Shown here piece after piece: positions 8,756 through 17,033 of a stretch of DNA of 44,564 bases. The stretch's first letter is position 1, and each line of letters starts with the position of its first letter. Position numbers and translations under genes: made by a program. The notes under the pieces were generated by a model. That model saw nothing but the letters and a program-made list of their open reading frames with translations, did no database searches and had not been told where the DNA came from. The stretch covers positions 1 through 44,564 of the forward strand of contig JAJKJM010000132.1 of assembly GCA_021153985.1 (NCBI GenBank). The letters are read 5' to 3'. Origin of the DNA: Polaromonas sp. Its GTDB lineage: Bacteria; Pseudomonadota; Gammaproteobacteria; Burkholderiales; Burkholderiaceae_C.

Positions 8756-9436
8756 ATGCCTTCCGCCACTCCACCCACACCATCCCAATCTTCAGCATCG
8801 CCGGCTGCCGGCCTTTTTACCGACGATAGCCACACCACGCGCTGCGCCTGGTGCCAGGCGACGCCGTTCTACCGCCACTACCACGACAACGAATGGGGTT
8901 TCCCCGTGGACGATGAGCGGCGGCTATTTGAAAAGATCTGCCTCGAAGGCTTTCAGGCGGGCCTAAGCTGGCTGACCATCCTGAACAAGCGTGAATCCTT
9001 TCGCAGCGCCTTTGCCAATTTCGACGCCGAGCAGGTGGCCCGCTTTGGCGCAAGCGACCTCAAGCGGCTGGTCAACGACGCAGGCATCGTCAGGCACGCG
9101 GGAAAGATTGCTTCGACCATCAATAACGCCCAGCGTGTGATCGAGCTGCGCAAAGAGTTTGGATCGCTGGGCGCTTTTGTCTGGCGGCTGGAGCCCGAGG
9201 TAAAAAGCCGCCCCGCGCGAATCACGCATGAGGCCGTCAAAGCCATGCCGACGTCGCCAGCCTCCATTGTGCTGTCCAAGGACTTGAAGAAGCGCGGCTG
9301 GACTTTTGTAGGCCCGACCACGATGTATGCCTTCATGCAGGCCATGGGCCTGGTTAACGATCACCTCGAGGGCTGCGCCAGCCGCAAGAAAGCGCTCGCA
9401 GCGCGCAAGGCCTTCACAGCGCCGCGCCTGCCCTGA
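8756..9436 (+). CDS. tag: DNA-3-methyladenine glycosylase I
   Basis: This base-excision repair enzyme removes 3-methyladenine from alkylated DNA. The core begins with RCAWCQATPFYRHYHDNEWG, matching the Tag start with its first zinc-site Cys, and continues with FEKICLEGFQAGLSWLTIL and GWTFVGPTTMYAFMQAMG. A late LVNDHLEGCASR supplies the His and Cys of the zinc site. The 226-residue protein has about 35 extra Pro/Ser/Thr-rich residues at the N-terminus if the ATG at 8756 is used. This start is favoured by the -10-like hexamer just before it. Confidence 0.93.
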   Translation: MPSATPPTPSQSSASPAAGLFTDDSHTTRCAWCQATPFYRHYHDNEWGFPVDDERRLFEKICLEGFQAGLSWLTILNKRESFRSAFANFDAEQVARFGASDLKRLVNDAGIVRHAGKIASTINNAQRVIELRKEFGSLGAFVWRLEPEVKSRPARITHEAVKAMPTSPASIVLSKDLKKRGWTFVGPTTMYAFMQAMGLVNDHLEGCASRKKALAARKAFTAPRLP

Positions 9437-9439
9437 TAT

Positions 9440-10414
9440 CTACAGCCATTTGGCGCGCCTGAAGCGCCAATACAGCAGTGAGCACGCCACCACAATCATG
9501 CTGAGGGCCATGAGGTAGCCGTAGCGCCATTTGAGTTCAGGCATGGCTTCAAAGTTCATGCCCCAGATGCCGGCAAACGCGGTGCAGACCGCAAAGATAC
9601 TGGCCCAGGCCGCGAGCTTCTTGGTCACTTCGCTCTCTTCGATTGTCACCATCGCCAGGTTCACCTGGATGGCCGTGCCAATGGTGTCGCGCATGTTTTC
9701 GATCAAGGCGTTGATGCGTGACAAATGGTCGACCACGTCGCGAAAATAATCCTGCACGCCGGCGCAGATCTGCGGAACCCGGCCGCCGTACAGCTTGCTG
9801 GCGCCTTCCAGCAGCGGCGCCACCGCATGCTTGAGCACCATCACACTGCCTTTGAGTTCATAGAGCCGTTCGATATTCTTGCGCGCGGCACCGGGCGTGA
9901 ATATCTCTTTCTCGATCAGCTCAAGCTCGGTTTCAAGCTCATCCAGAATGGGAAAGTAGCGATCGACCACGGCATCCATCAGGGCATACAGCACAAAACC
10001 CGAGCCATGGCGCAGCAGCTCAGGTTCACGTTCGCAGCGTTCGCGCACGCCCAGAAAACCCTTCTGGCTGCGGTTGCGCACCGAGAGCACATAGTTCTTG
10101 CCGGTAAACACATCGACCTCGCCGACGTTGAGTTCGCCCGGCTTGTCGGTAGAGGGCTCGACCAGGTGCAGCACCGAAAACAGCGAAGCGCCGTATTCCT
10201 CGATCTTGGGCCGCTGGTGGCCGTGCCGTGCGTCTTCGACCGCCAGTTCATGCAGGCCGAATTCTTCCCGCATTTCCTCAAGCTCTTCTGGTGTCGCGTC
10301 TTGCAGCGCCACCCAGACAAACGCATCAGGGCGGCAGATGTAGTCGCTGATCTCGGTGACCGGGATGTCGGCCAGCTTGGTGCCGTTCTGGTAGACCACG
10401 CAATTGATAAGCAT
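9440..10414 (-). CDS. corA: CorA family magnesium/cobalt transporter
   Basis: An inner-membrane pentameric channel for Mg2+ (also Co2+ or Ni2+). The 324-residue protein has a large acidic cytoplasmic N-terminal domain, a long stalk helix and two C-terminal membrane helices. The selectivity motif Gly-Met-Asn is at residues 285-287 (IWGMNFEAMPEL), with a basic C-terminal end (RFRRAKWL). I start at 10414 (MLINCVV), preceded by GGGAAA. It is convergent with tag and stands alone. Confidence 0.92.
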   Translation of the reverse strand: MLINCVVYQNGTKLADIPVTEISDYICRPDAFVWVALQDATPEELEEMREEFGLHELAVEDARHGHQRPKIEEYGASLFSVLHLVEPSTDKPGELNVGEVDVFTGKNYVLSVRNRSQKGFLGVRERCEREPELLRHGSGFVLYALMDAVVDRYFPILDELETELELIEKEIFTPGAARKNIERLYELKGSVMVLKHAVAPLLEGASKLYGGRVPQICAGVQDYFRDVVDHLSRINALIENMRDTIGTAIQVNLAMVTIEESEVTKKLAAWASIFAVCTAFAGIWGMNFEAMPELKWRYGYLMALSMIVVACSLLYWRFRRAKWL

Positions 10415-10504
10415 CTGATGTTTCCCGCGAGTTGGCTGCCTTGTGGATTCTGGCACACCAGCTCTCATGCGCAACAGCGAAATCCCGCTGCCGCTCTTTA
10501 GCCT

Positions 10505-10978
10505 TCAGGCAGGCCGGCGCGGAACCACCAGGTTGTAGACCGACTGCTGCAGCACCTCGCCATGCTGGTTCAGCGTCTGGCTGCGAACCACCACCCTGCC
10601 CCTGTCAGGTCGTGAAGTTGAGGGCGTCACGCTCACCACCTCTGTCTCGACATGCAGCACGTTGCCCGGGCGTGTGGGCTTGGGCCAGCTGATTTCGCCG
10701 CCTGCGCCAATGATGCCGCCGGCAAGCGGCAAACCTCCGCCGACCAGCAGGCGCATCGTGACAGCCGCCGTATGCCAGCCGCTGGCGGCCAAGCCACCAA
10801 ACAACGTGGCCTTGGCCGCTTCATCGCTCAGGTGAAAGGGCTGCGGATCAAACTGCGCGGCAAACGAGATGATCTGCGCCTCGTCGAGCGCGTGCTCACT
10901 GCTGACAAAGCGGTCGCCGGGCTCCAAGTCGTCCAGGTACCGCAGTGTGGCGGCGCCGGTGTCAGGGGTATTGCTCAT
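10505..10978 (-). CDS. MaoC family hotdog-fold dehydratase/hydratase
   Basis: A 157-residue single hotdog protein of the MaoC/R-hydratase type, which adds water to or removes it from acyl-CoA substrates. The opening YLDDLEPGDRF and the segment ISFAAQFDPQPFHLSDEAA contain the conserved Asp and His of the hydratase active site, followed by GGLAASGWHTAA. It lies 22 bases behind the MFS transporter on the same strand and so appears to be the third gene of a marR-mfs-maoC operon. This links the transporter to CoA-ester metabolism. Confidence 0.83.
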   Translation of the reverse strand: MSNTPDTGAATLRYLDDLEPGDRFVSSEHALDEAQIISFAAQFDPQPFHLSDEAAKATLFGGLAASGWHTAAVTMRLLVGGGLPLAGGIIGAGGEISWPKPTRPGNVLHVETEVVSVTPSTSRPDRGRVVVRSQTLNQHGEVLQQSVYNLVVPRRPA

Positions 10979-11000
10979 GTACGGTGCTCACTTTGAGTGA

Positions 11001-12278
11001 TCACGCCGCAGCCTTGGCGGCGATTTGTTTCGGCAGCAACGCTTCGCGGATCGGCAGATTCACCAGCGCAGCGCCTGCGGCCAGCACGATGTCGATGTAC
11101 CAGACCCAATCGTAGCTGCCGGTGGCCTGGAAGATATAGCCGCCCAGATAAGCACCCAGGAAACCGCCCACCTGGTGCGACAGCATGACCACGCCGAACA
11201 GCATCGCCATGTTGGCCGTGCCGAACATCTTGGCGACCAGCCCTACCGTGGGCGGCACGGTCGACAGGAAGGTCACGCCCATGACAGCGGCGAAGATCAG
11301 CATCACGGCCGGCGTCTTGGGCGCCAGCAGGAAGATGAGCACGGCGAGGCCACGCGTTGCGTACAGCAGCGCCAGCAAGGACTTCATGCGCCAACGGCCG
11401 ACGGCCCAACCCATGGCCAGGCTGCCGACGATGTTGAAGAGGCCAATCATCGCCAGCGACCAACCGCCGATTTCGGGCGGCAAACCGCAGGCGGCTATCA
11501 CGCCAGGGAGATGAGTCGCCAGAAACGCCACGTGAAAGCCGCACACCAGGAAACCCGCCGCGAGGTAACGGTAGCTCGGCGTTGCCAGCGCCTGGCTGAT
11601 GGCTTGACGTGCGCTCAGCGCTTTCGTGCCCGAAGCCGCCGCGGCCTGGGCTGCCAGCGCATTCGAATTGCCTTTCAGCACCAGCACCGCAGGCACCGCC
11701 AGCAGCACCAGCGCGCCCAGCCATTGCATCGCACTGGCCCAGCCGACAGCGGCTGTCAGGCCAATCGCGATGGGAGCCATCGCAAACTGGCCGAAAGAGC
11801 CACCCGCATTCACGATACCGGTGGCCAGGCCGCGCTTTTCAGGCGGCACCAGGCGTGTGCTGGCGGCCATCAGCACCGAGGGGCCGGCCATGCCGGCTCC
11901 GCCCGCCGCGAGCACGCCGATAGCAAAAATCAGCCCGGCTGTGCTGGTCATGAGCGGCGTGATGATGGTGCCGACCGCCACCAGCACCACACCCAGAAAG
12001 ATCACGCGGCCGGTGCCGATGCGGTCAGCTACCGCGCCGGCGAAGGGCTGTGTCAGCCCCCACCAGAGCTGGCCGAAGGCGAAAGCCAGGCTGATGCTGC
12101 CGATGCCCAGCGCGGTGGAGGTGTTCAGCGCCGACAGGAAGAGACCCATGGTCTGGCGCACGCCCATCGTCAGGGCAAAAGTGCCGCCCGCGGCCAGCAA
12201 CACGAGCCACATCGCGATGCGGCGCGCGGGCAGTGCAGTGGAAGAAGCGGCGGAATTGGAAGGCTCGGTATTACTCAT
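11001..12278 (-). CDS. Major facilitator superfamily transporter
   Basis: A 425-residue MFS protein with about twelve membrane segments. The loop after helix 2 has DRIGTGRV, the usual Asp-Arg...Gly-Arg pattern. Several Gly/Ala-rich helices, such as GVLAAGGAGMAGPSVLMAAS, support an organic-anion or drug-type carrier. I use the ATG at 12278, six bases after GGAG. The start lies inside the last codons of marR, so the two are translationally coupled. MarR control and the following MaoC gene suggest import or export of an organic acid handled as a CoA ester. Confidence 0.85.
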   Translation of the reverse strand: MSNTEPSNSAASSTALPARRIAMWLVLLAAGGTFALTMGVRQTMGLFLSALNTSTALGIGSISLAFAFGQLWWGLTQPFAGAVADRIGTGRVIFLGVVLVAVGTIITPLMTSTAGLIFAIGVLAAGGAGMAGPSVLMAASTRLVPPEKRGLATGIVNAGGSFGQFAMAPIAIGLTAAVGWASAMQWLGALVLLAVPAVLVLKGNSNALAAQAAAASGTKALSARQAISQALATPSYRYLAAGFLVCGFHVAFLATHLPGVIAACGLPPEIGGWSLAMIGLFNIVGSLAMGWAVGRWRMKSLLALLYATRGLAVLIFLLAPKTPAVMLIFAAVMGVTFLSTVPPTVGLVAKMFGTANMAMLFGVVMLSHQVGGFLGAYLGGYIFQATGSYDWVWYIDIVLAAGAALVNLPIREALLPKQIAAKAAA

Positions 12279-12750
12279 CATCAGCTCCAGATTCGACAGG
12301 GGACAAAAGTTCGAGGGATTCATTGATCAGCTTGTGCAAGGCCAGCACGCGCCCGGTGCCCAGCAGCGCGTTGAGCTGCTCCTGCGCCACCCGCCACCGC
12401 GAGCGGGCTTCCTCGCGCTTGGCGCGGCCCGCGTCAGTCAGCACCACGGTGCGGCTGCGCGCGTCGGTGCCAGCAGTAAGTTCAATCCAGCCGGCGTCGA
12501 TCAGCGGCTTGAGGTTGCGGGTGAGGGTGGAGGGGCTCATCTTCATGCCACGCGCCAGCTCGCCGGGCCGCATGGGACCCAGCTTGAGCACGTAGGTCAG
12601 CAAGGAGTACTGTGTGGTCTTCAAACCGGCTTTCGCCATTTCCAGGTCGTAGTGATGGGCCACGCGGCGCATCAGCTGGCGCAGCTTGACGTTGGTGCAG
12701 CCCTGCACCTTGAGTTCGGCCTGGGTTGACAGGCGGGTTTTCTCGTTCAT
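12271..12750 (-). CDS. MarR family transcriptional regulator
   Basis: A 159-residue winged-helix repressor. It shows the MarR helix-turn-helix stretch LARGMKMSPSTLTRNLKPL and the wing with DARSRTVVLTDAGR. It reads away from the thioesterase gene across a 39-base gap that holds two related palindromes (12758-12769 and 12773-12784), almost certainly its own operators. A TACAAT -10-like hexamer on its strand ends six bases before the ATG, so the mRNA may be leaderless. Its 3' end overlaps the MFS gene. The inducer is probably an aromatic or fatty acid or its CoA ester, which is an inference from the neighbours. Confidence 0.9.
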   Translation of the reverse strand: MNEKTRLSTQAELKVQGCTNVKLRQLMRRVAHHYDLEMAKAGLKTTQYSLLTYVLKLGPMRPGELARGMKMSPSTLTRNLKPLIDAGWIELTAGTDARSRTVVLTDAGRAKREEARSRWRVAQEQLNALLGTGRVLALHKLINESLELLSPVESGADDE

Positions 12751-12757
12751 AATTTGA

Positions 12758-12769
12758 TTGTAGCTACAA
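12758..12769. promoter_or_regulatory. MarR operator 1, TTGTAGCTACAA
   Basis: A perfect 12-base palindrome in the 39-base gap between marR and the thioesterase gene. It overlaps the TACAAT -10-like hexamer of marR (12757-12762, minus strand), as expected for autorepression. Confidence 0.65.
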
Positions 12770-12772
12770 CTA

Positions 12773-12784
12773 TTGTATATGCAA
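12773..12784. promoter_or_regulatory. MarR operator 2, TTGTATATGCAA
   Basis: An imperfect palindrome, symmetric at ten of twelve positions, with the same TTG...CAA ends as operator 1 and 15 bases away centre to centre. It overlaps the TATATG -10-like sequence of the thioesterase gene, so one regulator can control both directions. Confidence 0.6.
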
Positions 12785-12789
12785 CACTT

Positions 12790-13347
12790 ATGAATGCCAT
12801 GACCCCACAAGACACCTTGACTCAATGGATGGAACAAAGCGCCGCGGTGCGCGCCCGCATGCTGGACGGCGGCGGCAAACCCGGCCTGGCCCGGCCCGAA
12901 GACGTGGCAAGCAAGACCGGTATGGAAGTGATGCAGGCCATGCTGGCCGGCCAACTGCCCTACCCCCACATCGCCGAGACGCTGGATTTCGCCTTGATAG
13001 AGGTCGAACCCGGCAAGGCCACCTTTCAGGGCACGCCGCAGCTCAAGCACTACAACCCGCTGGGCACCGTGCACGGCGGCTGGTACGCCACATTGCTCGA
13101 CTCCGCCGTAGGCTGCGCCGTGCACACCATGATGCCGGTCGGCCGGGCCTACACCACGGCCGAGCTCAGCATCAACATCGTGCGCGCCGCCTCACACAAG
13201 ACCGGGCCGCTGCGCGCCATCGGCACCGTCATCCATTGCGGCCGGCAAATGGCCACCGCCGAGGGCCGCATTGTGGGGCCGGACGGCAAGCTGTATGCGC
13301 ATGCGACAACGACTTGCCTGGTGTTTGAGGTGCCGGGGCAGAAATAG
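12790..13347 (+). CDS. PaaI-type hotdog thioesterase
   Basis: A 185-residue acyl-CoA thioesterase of the PaaI/YdiI type. The helix segment NPLGTVHGGWYATLLDSAVG carries the HGG...LLDSA signature, and TAELSINIVRAA follows as the next conserved strand. It splits an aryl- or acyl-CoA to the free acid plus CoA. The start may be 12790 or 12799; no ribosome-binding site precedes either, and the MarR operators lie immediately upstream. Divergence from marR-mfs-maoC suggests all four genes respond to one CoA-forming acid. Confidence 0.85.
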   Translation: MNAMTPQDTLTQWMEQSAAVRARMLDGGGKPGLARPEDVASKTGMEVMQAMLAGQLPYPHIAETLDFALIEVEPGKATFQGTPQLKHYNPLGTVHGGWYATLLDSAVGCAVHTMMPVGRAYTTAELSINIVRAASHKTGPLRAIGTVIHCGRQMATAEGRIVGPDGKLYAHATTTCLVFEVPGQK

Positions 13348-13460
13348 CGCCAGCAGGGCGTACATCGGTATCCACCCACACAGGCTGCGGTGCCGCTCGC
13401 GCTGCCGGCCGTTTGCCGCTGCAAGTCTAGAATCCGGCCTCCCCCTCCTTCAGAGCCGCC

Positions 13461-13979
13461 ATGGATGCAACCACATTGAGCCCCGCAATCTATGTTCGCC
13501 GACCCGTCCTGGCCGACGAGCGCGCGTTTCTTGCCGCGGCGCGCGCGAGCCGCAAGCTGCATCACCCATGGACGACCGCGCCGGATACGCCGGCCCTGTT
13601 TCGCGCCTACATCGAGCGCATGGGCTTGCCGGCCAACAGCGCTTTCCTCATTTGCCGCCGCGACACCCATGCTTTGGTGGGTGTCATCAACGTCACGAAT
13701 ATCGTCCTGGGCCTGTTTCGCAGCGGCTACCTTGGCTACTACGCCTTCGCGGGACATGAACGGCAAGGCCTCATGCGCCAGGGGCTGCGGGCCGCCGTGG
13801 GGCACGCATTCAAGTCACTCAAGCTGCACCGCCTGGAGGCGAATATCCAGCCGGCGAACGTGGCCTCTATTGCCCTGATCGCTTCCTGCGGGTTCACGCA
13901 AGAAGGGTACTCACCGCGATACCTGAAGGTCGGGGGCCGCTGGAGAGATCACGAACGCTGGGCCCTGGTGGCCTCATAA
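13461..13979 (+). CDS. GNAT family N-acetyltransferase (RimJ/RimL-like)
   Basis: A 172-residue acetyltransferase. The acetyl-CoA pyrophosphate loop appears as GHERQGLMRQGLRAAVGHAF, and LHRLEANIQPANVASIALIASCGF is the typical RimJ/RimL segment with Asn-x-x-Ser. The target is probably a protein N-terminus or a small amine. A TAGAAT -10-like hexamer lies about 30 bases upstream. It is followed after 13 bases by the Nudix gene on the same strand. Confidence 0.85.
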   Translation: MDATTLSPAIYVRRPVLADERAFLAAARASRKLHHPWTTAPDTPALFRAYIERMGLPANSAFLICRRDTHALVGVINVTNIVLGLFRSGYLGYYAFAGHERQGLMRQGLRAAVGHAFKSLKLHRLEANIQPANVASIALIASCGFTQEGYSPRYLKVGGRWRDHERWALVAS

Positions 13980-13992
13980 CGCGCAATCCCCA

Positions 13993-14445
13993 ATGAGGCT
14001 CCCCTTCTCCGTCCAGGTGTTTCTTGTCGCCAGGCAGGGATCAGCCTGGTCAATTCTTCTCCTTCAACGCAACGCGCGGCCGGAACTGGCGCTGCCGGAT
14101 TTCTGGCAAGGCGTTACCGGCGCACTGGAACCGGGAGAGTCCTTCGAGGCGGCGGCGATTCGCGAAGTGCATGAAGAGACGGCCATCAGCCTCTCGTCTG
14201 CCATTGACACCGGTTTCGAGCAGGTTTTCCCCGTCAAACCGGAATGGCGTGCCGCGTATGGACCGGAGCCCGTGCAGGTGAGGGAAAAGGTTTTCTATGC
14301 AGTAGTTCCGGAAAAAATCCAGCCCAAGCTCTCGCACGAACACAAGGCCTCTCGTTGGTGCAGCGAGGCGCAATCCCTCGAATTGCTCACCTTCGCCAAC
14401 AACGCACAGTGTGCCCAGGCCGTCTTTCGGGCGCTCGTGACGTAG
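13993..14445 (+). CDS. nudB: Nudix hydrolase, dihydroneopterin triphosphate pyrophosphatase type
   Basis: A 150-residue Nudix enzyme. The Nudix box runs from Gly43 to Ile65 (GALEPGES, then IREVHEETAI). The usual Gly near the end of the box is replaced by Ala64, as is common in NudB. The residues after the box (VFPVKPEWRAAYGPEP) resemble the NudB substrate loop. NudB removes pyrophosphate from dihydroneopterin triphosphate in folate synthesis and can also hydrolyse dATP. The window holds another folate gene, folK, but far away. Confidence 0.78.
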   Translation: MRLPFSVQVFLVARQGSAWSILLLQRNARPELALPDFWQGVTGALEPGESFEAAAIREVHEETAISLSSAIDTGFEQVFPVKPEWRAAYGPEPVQVREKVFYAVVPEKIQPKLSHEHKASRWCSEAQSLELLTFANNAQCAQAVFRALVT

Positions 14446-14494
14446 AGACTTGCCCACTGCCATCGGTGAAAGCGATGGCGATGGCGGATTCGTC

Positions 14495-14500
14495 TATAAA
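14495..14500 (+). promoter_or_regulatory. -10-like hexamer directly before the P-loop kinase-like gene
   Basis: TATAAA ends six bases before the ATG at 14507. No ribosome-binding site is present, so a leaderless message is likely. Confidence 0.4.
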
Positions 14501-14506
14501 GCCTTG

Positions 14507-15079
14507 ATGAAAATCGTGATCATCGGAAACAGTGGAAGTGGAAAAACATGGCTCGCCACACGGCTTGCCTCGCTTGCGCCGCTTACAGTAATTCATCTTG
14601 ACGAATTGTTTTGGCTTCCTGGTGGCTTCGACAGGAAGCGGTCTGCGGAAGAGCTTGCATCGCTGATAACGCAAAAAAGAATCATGCCAAGCTGGGTTGT
14701 AGAAGGTGTTTTCGGTGAACTCGCAACACCCTTTCTTGAGGACGCGCAGGCGCTGATCTGGCTCAATCCTGGATGGCCGGTTTGTCGGCGACGGTTACCG
14801 GCCAGGGGATCAGAAAGCAAGGCTCATATGGGAAGAGCCCAATCCGAGGCCGGGCTTGCCAGGCTCCTTGAGTGGGCCCCGGCTTACTCTTCACGCGATG
14901 ACACCCGATCTTATAAGGGACACCTTTCGCTATTTCAGCAATTCCCCAGGCATCGGCTCTGTTTGCAGACCGAGGAGGACGCCGTCAGCTTGGTCGACCT
15001 CGCGATGCAGGCCGGTGTATCAGAGGCACTTCAGCGCGCCGCAACAGACACCGCTGAATGCCCGTCACCTACACCCTGA
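14507..15079 (+). CDS. P-loop adenylate-kinase-like protein (topology modulation type)
   Basis: A 190-residue nucleotide-binding protein of the family often named topology modulation protein. The Walker A loop GNSGSGKT is at residues 7-14. LDELFWLPGGFDR is the second conserved segment, and WPVCRRRLPARGSESKAHMG supplies the lid-like Arg cluster. A phosphotransfer role is likely but the substrate is unknown. It does not depend on the upstream Nudix gene for a promoter, since a -10-like hexamer directly precedes it. Confidence 0.78.
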   Translation: MKIVIIGNSGSGKTWLATRLASLAPLTVIHLDELFWLPGGFDRKRSAEELASLITQKRIMPSWVVEGVFGELATPFLEDAQALIWLNPGWPVCRRRLPARGSESKAHMGRAQSEAGLARLLEWAPAYSSRDDTRSYKGHLSLFQQFPRHRLCLQTEEDAVSLVDLAMQAGVSEALQRAATDTAECPSPTP

Positions 15080-15273
15080 TGATCACGGACCGTTGAACAG
15101 ATTTTCGGCGAACCGTTGCCCGAAGGCCACCATCCATCCTAAGGCGGCTACGAGGAATTTGGTACCGGTTCTTATCACGGCAGTACCGGCAGTGCCGATG
15201 GTGCTGTACCAGTGCGTTGGCTCTGCAGCGGATCGCTTTTAGAACAAAAGCGCGCCAACGCATTGATGAGGAG

Positions 15274-16149
15274 CTAGTCAACGCCCAACACGTTGACCGG
15301 AATCTTGAGATAGCTGACACCGTTTTCTTCAGGAGGCGGCAAGCCGCCTGCGCGGATATTGACCTGGATGGAAGGAAGAATCAGCGTGGGCATGCCCAGC
15401 GTCGCGTCCCTGGCCGCACGCATGGCAACAAAAGCTTCTTCAGAGATGCCGTCCTGTACATGGATGTTGGTGCGGCGCTGCTCGCCCACGGTGGTTTCCC
15501 ACTGAGGCCCGCGCCCGCCGGGAGGATAGTCGTGGCAGACGAAGATCCGGGTTTGCGCTGGCAACAGCAGCAGCTTGCGAATGGAGCGGTACAACTGATG
15601 AGCGTCACCGCCCGGAAAGTCAGCGCGCGCGGTGCCTACGTCGGGCATAAAGAGCGTGTCACCCACAAACACCGCGTCACCCACACGGTAAGCCATGTCC
15701 GCGGGCGTATGGCCCGGCACATGCAGCGCGGACATCTCCATGTTGCCTATCCTGAATGTCTCGCCGTCCTTGAGCAGATGGTCGAACTGGCTGCCGTCCG
15801 GTGCAAACGAATGCTCCAGGTTGAAAATCGCCTTGAACGTAGATTGCACGGCGCGTATATGTTCGCCAATGGCGATCTTGCCGCCGGTGCGCTCTTTCAG
15901 GTAGTGGGCTCCCGACAGGTGGTCGGCATGCGCATGGGTTTCCAGAATCCACTCGACGTGAAGGCCTTGCTCCCGCACGTAATCCAGCACCCGGTCCGCG
16001 GACGCCGTTCCGGTGCAACCGGATTTGAAGTCGTAGTCCAGCACCGGATCAATGATGGCTGCACGCCCCGTGTCCGGATCTGCCACAACGTAGGTAACGG
16101 TCCATGTTGCGGAGTCAAAAAAGGCCTGGGGAGTCAGTGAAGTGCGCAT
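15274..16149 (-). CDS. Metallo-beta-lactamase fold persulfide dioxygenase-like protein
   Basis: A 291-residue enzyme of the ETHE1/Blh branch. It is expected to oxidise glutathione persulfide to sulfite and glutathione with a single iron. The metal motif THAHADH is at residues 71-77, followed by VPGHTPADM and FVGDTLFMPDVGTARADFPGG, which is characteristic of persulfide dioxygenases rather than glyoxalase II. It is divergent from a BigR/SqrR-type repressor gene, and the shared 97-base promoter region holds a palindromic operator. I start at 16149; an in-frame extension to 16212 would cover part of that operator region. Confidence 0.88.
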   Translation of the reverse strand: MRTSLTPQAFFDSATWTVTYVVADPDTGRAAIIDPVLDYDFKSGCTGTASADRVLDYVREQGLHVEWILETHAHADHLSGAHYLKERTGGKIAIGEHIRAVQSTFKAIFNLEHSFAPDGSQFDHLLKDGETFRIGNMEMSALHVPGHTPADMAYRVGDAVFVGDTLFMPDVGTARADFPGGDAHQLYRSIRKLLLLPAQTRIFVCHDYPPGGRGPQWETTVGEQRRTNIHVQDGISEEAFVAMRAARDATLGMPTLILPSIQVNIRAGGLPPPEENGVSYLKIPVNVLGVD

Positions 16150-16217
16150 GGACTGCCGTCTTTCATTAGTAAACACCCAACCTGCTGTATCCACATCGTG
16201 GTTACCACTCACGCAAC

Positions 16218-16237
16218 ATTATATATAAACATATAAT
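16218..16237. promoter_or_regulatory. Operator of the BigR/SqrR-type repressor with two overlapping -10 boxes
   Basis: Perfect 7-base arms ATTATAT (16218-16224) and ATATAAT (16231-16237) flank a 6-base spacer. The right arm contains TATAAT for the repressor and transporter genes. The left arm read on the minus strand also gives TATAAT for the dioxygenase gene. Binding here would shut both directions at once. Confidence 0.75.
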
Positions 16238-16264
16238 ATAGGCAACTTGATTGAACGCACTGTC

Positions 16265-16591
16265 ATGACGCCAACCCCTCCTGTTCTGGACCCTCAGCGC
16301 CTTCGCGAGGCCGCTGCAAAAGCCGTTGGCGCGCTGAAGGCGCTGGCCAATGAAAACCGGCTTTTGCTCCTGTGCCAGTTGTCGCAGGGCGAGCGCAGCG
16401 TCAGCGAACTCGAGGAGTCCCTGGGTATCCGGCAGCCGACGCTCTCGCAGCAACTTGGCGTCCTGCGCAATGAAGGCGTGGTCAACACCCGGCGGGACGG
16501 CAAGAACATTTACTACAGCGTGGCCGAAGCCGGGACGCTGGAAATACTGGCTCTGCTCTACCGCCTCTATTGCCCTGACGGAGAAAGCTGA
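16265..16591 (+). CDS. bigR: ArsR family persulfide-sensing repressor, BigR/SqrR type
   Basis: A 108-residue winged-helix repressor. Cys37 ([10 protein letters not shown]) and Cys103 (YRLYCPDG) are 66 residues apart, the same spacing as the two reactive cysteines of SqrR and BigR that form a polysulfide bridge. The recognition helix is [17 protein letters not shown] at 16247 would add six residues; I prefer the ATG. The stop overlaps the next start (TGATG). Its target is the palindrome at 16218-16237. Confidence 0.88.
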   Translation: MTPTPPVLDPQRLREAAAKAVGALKALANENRLLLLCQLSQGERSVSELEESLGIRQPTLSQQLGVLRNEGVVNTRRDGKNIYYSVAEAGTLEILALLYRLYCPDGES

Positions 16592-17025
16592 TGCATATCA
16601 ACTGGAACGCATTCACACCGTGGCCTGCCCTGGCCGGCGGCCTGCTCATCGGCGTGGCCGCTGCCATGTTCGCACTGCTCAACGGGCGCATCGCCGGCAT
16701 CAGCGGCATCCTGGGCGGGCTCTTGCGGCCGGCGCGGGGCGACGTGGCCTGGCGCGCGGCGTTCATTGCCGGGCTGGCTGCCGCGCCGCTGGCCTATGCG
16801 GTTTTCTCGGCATTGCCAGCGGTGCAAATCGACGCCGGCGATGGCACCCTTGTCATCGCCGGCCTGCTGGTTGGCATCGGCACGCGATATGGCTCAGGCT
16901 GCACCAGCGGCCACGGCGTATGCGGCCTTTCAAGGCTCTCACTGCGTTCGCTGACAGCAACGGCCGCTTTCATGGGTGCCGGCTTTGCCGTGGTCTTCGT
17001 GGTGCGGCACCTTTTCACGCTCTAG
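16591..17025 (+). CDS. pmpA: YeeE/YedE family transporter, first half (PmpA-like)
   Basis: A 144-residue membrane protein that forms the N-terminal half of a YeeE/YedE-type channel for thiosulfate or related sulfur compounds. [15 protein letters not shown] (Cys104 and Cys111) is the signature of the family's cysteine pathway. About four hydrophobic helices are visible. It is coupled to the repressor stop and followed nine bases later by the second half, so both are made together under persulfide control. Confidence 0.88.
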   Translation: MHINWNAFTPWPALAGGLLIGVAAAMFALLNGRIAGISGILGGLLRPARGDVAWRAAFIAGLAAAPLAYAVFSALPAVQIDAGDGTLVIAGLLVGIGTRYGSGCTSGHGVCGLSRLSLRSLTATAAFMGAGFAVVFVVRHLFTL

Positions 17026-17033
17026 AGGAAACC

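Noticed and set aside
9725-10501. Long plus-strand open frame over corA.
   Set aside because: It mirrors the corA codons on the opposite strand, has His/Gln/Arg-rich low-complexity content, and lacks a family likeness. High GC makes such shadows common.
15090-15236. A minus-strand frame reading like a small membrane protein (HWYSTIGTAGTAV, then FLVAALGWMVAF, ending at a stop near 15094).
   Set aside because: It looks protein-like, but a stop precedes it, there is no good start codon or ribosome-binding site, and I recognise no family. It may be a decayed fragment.
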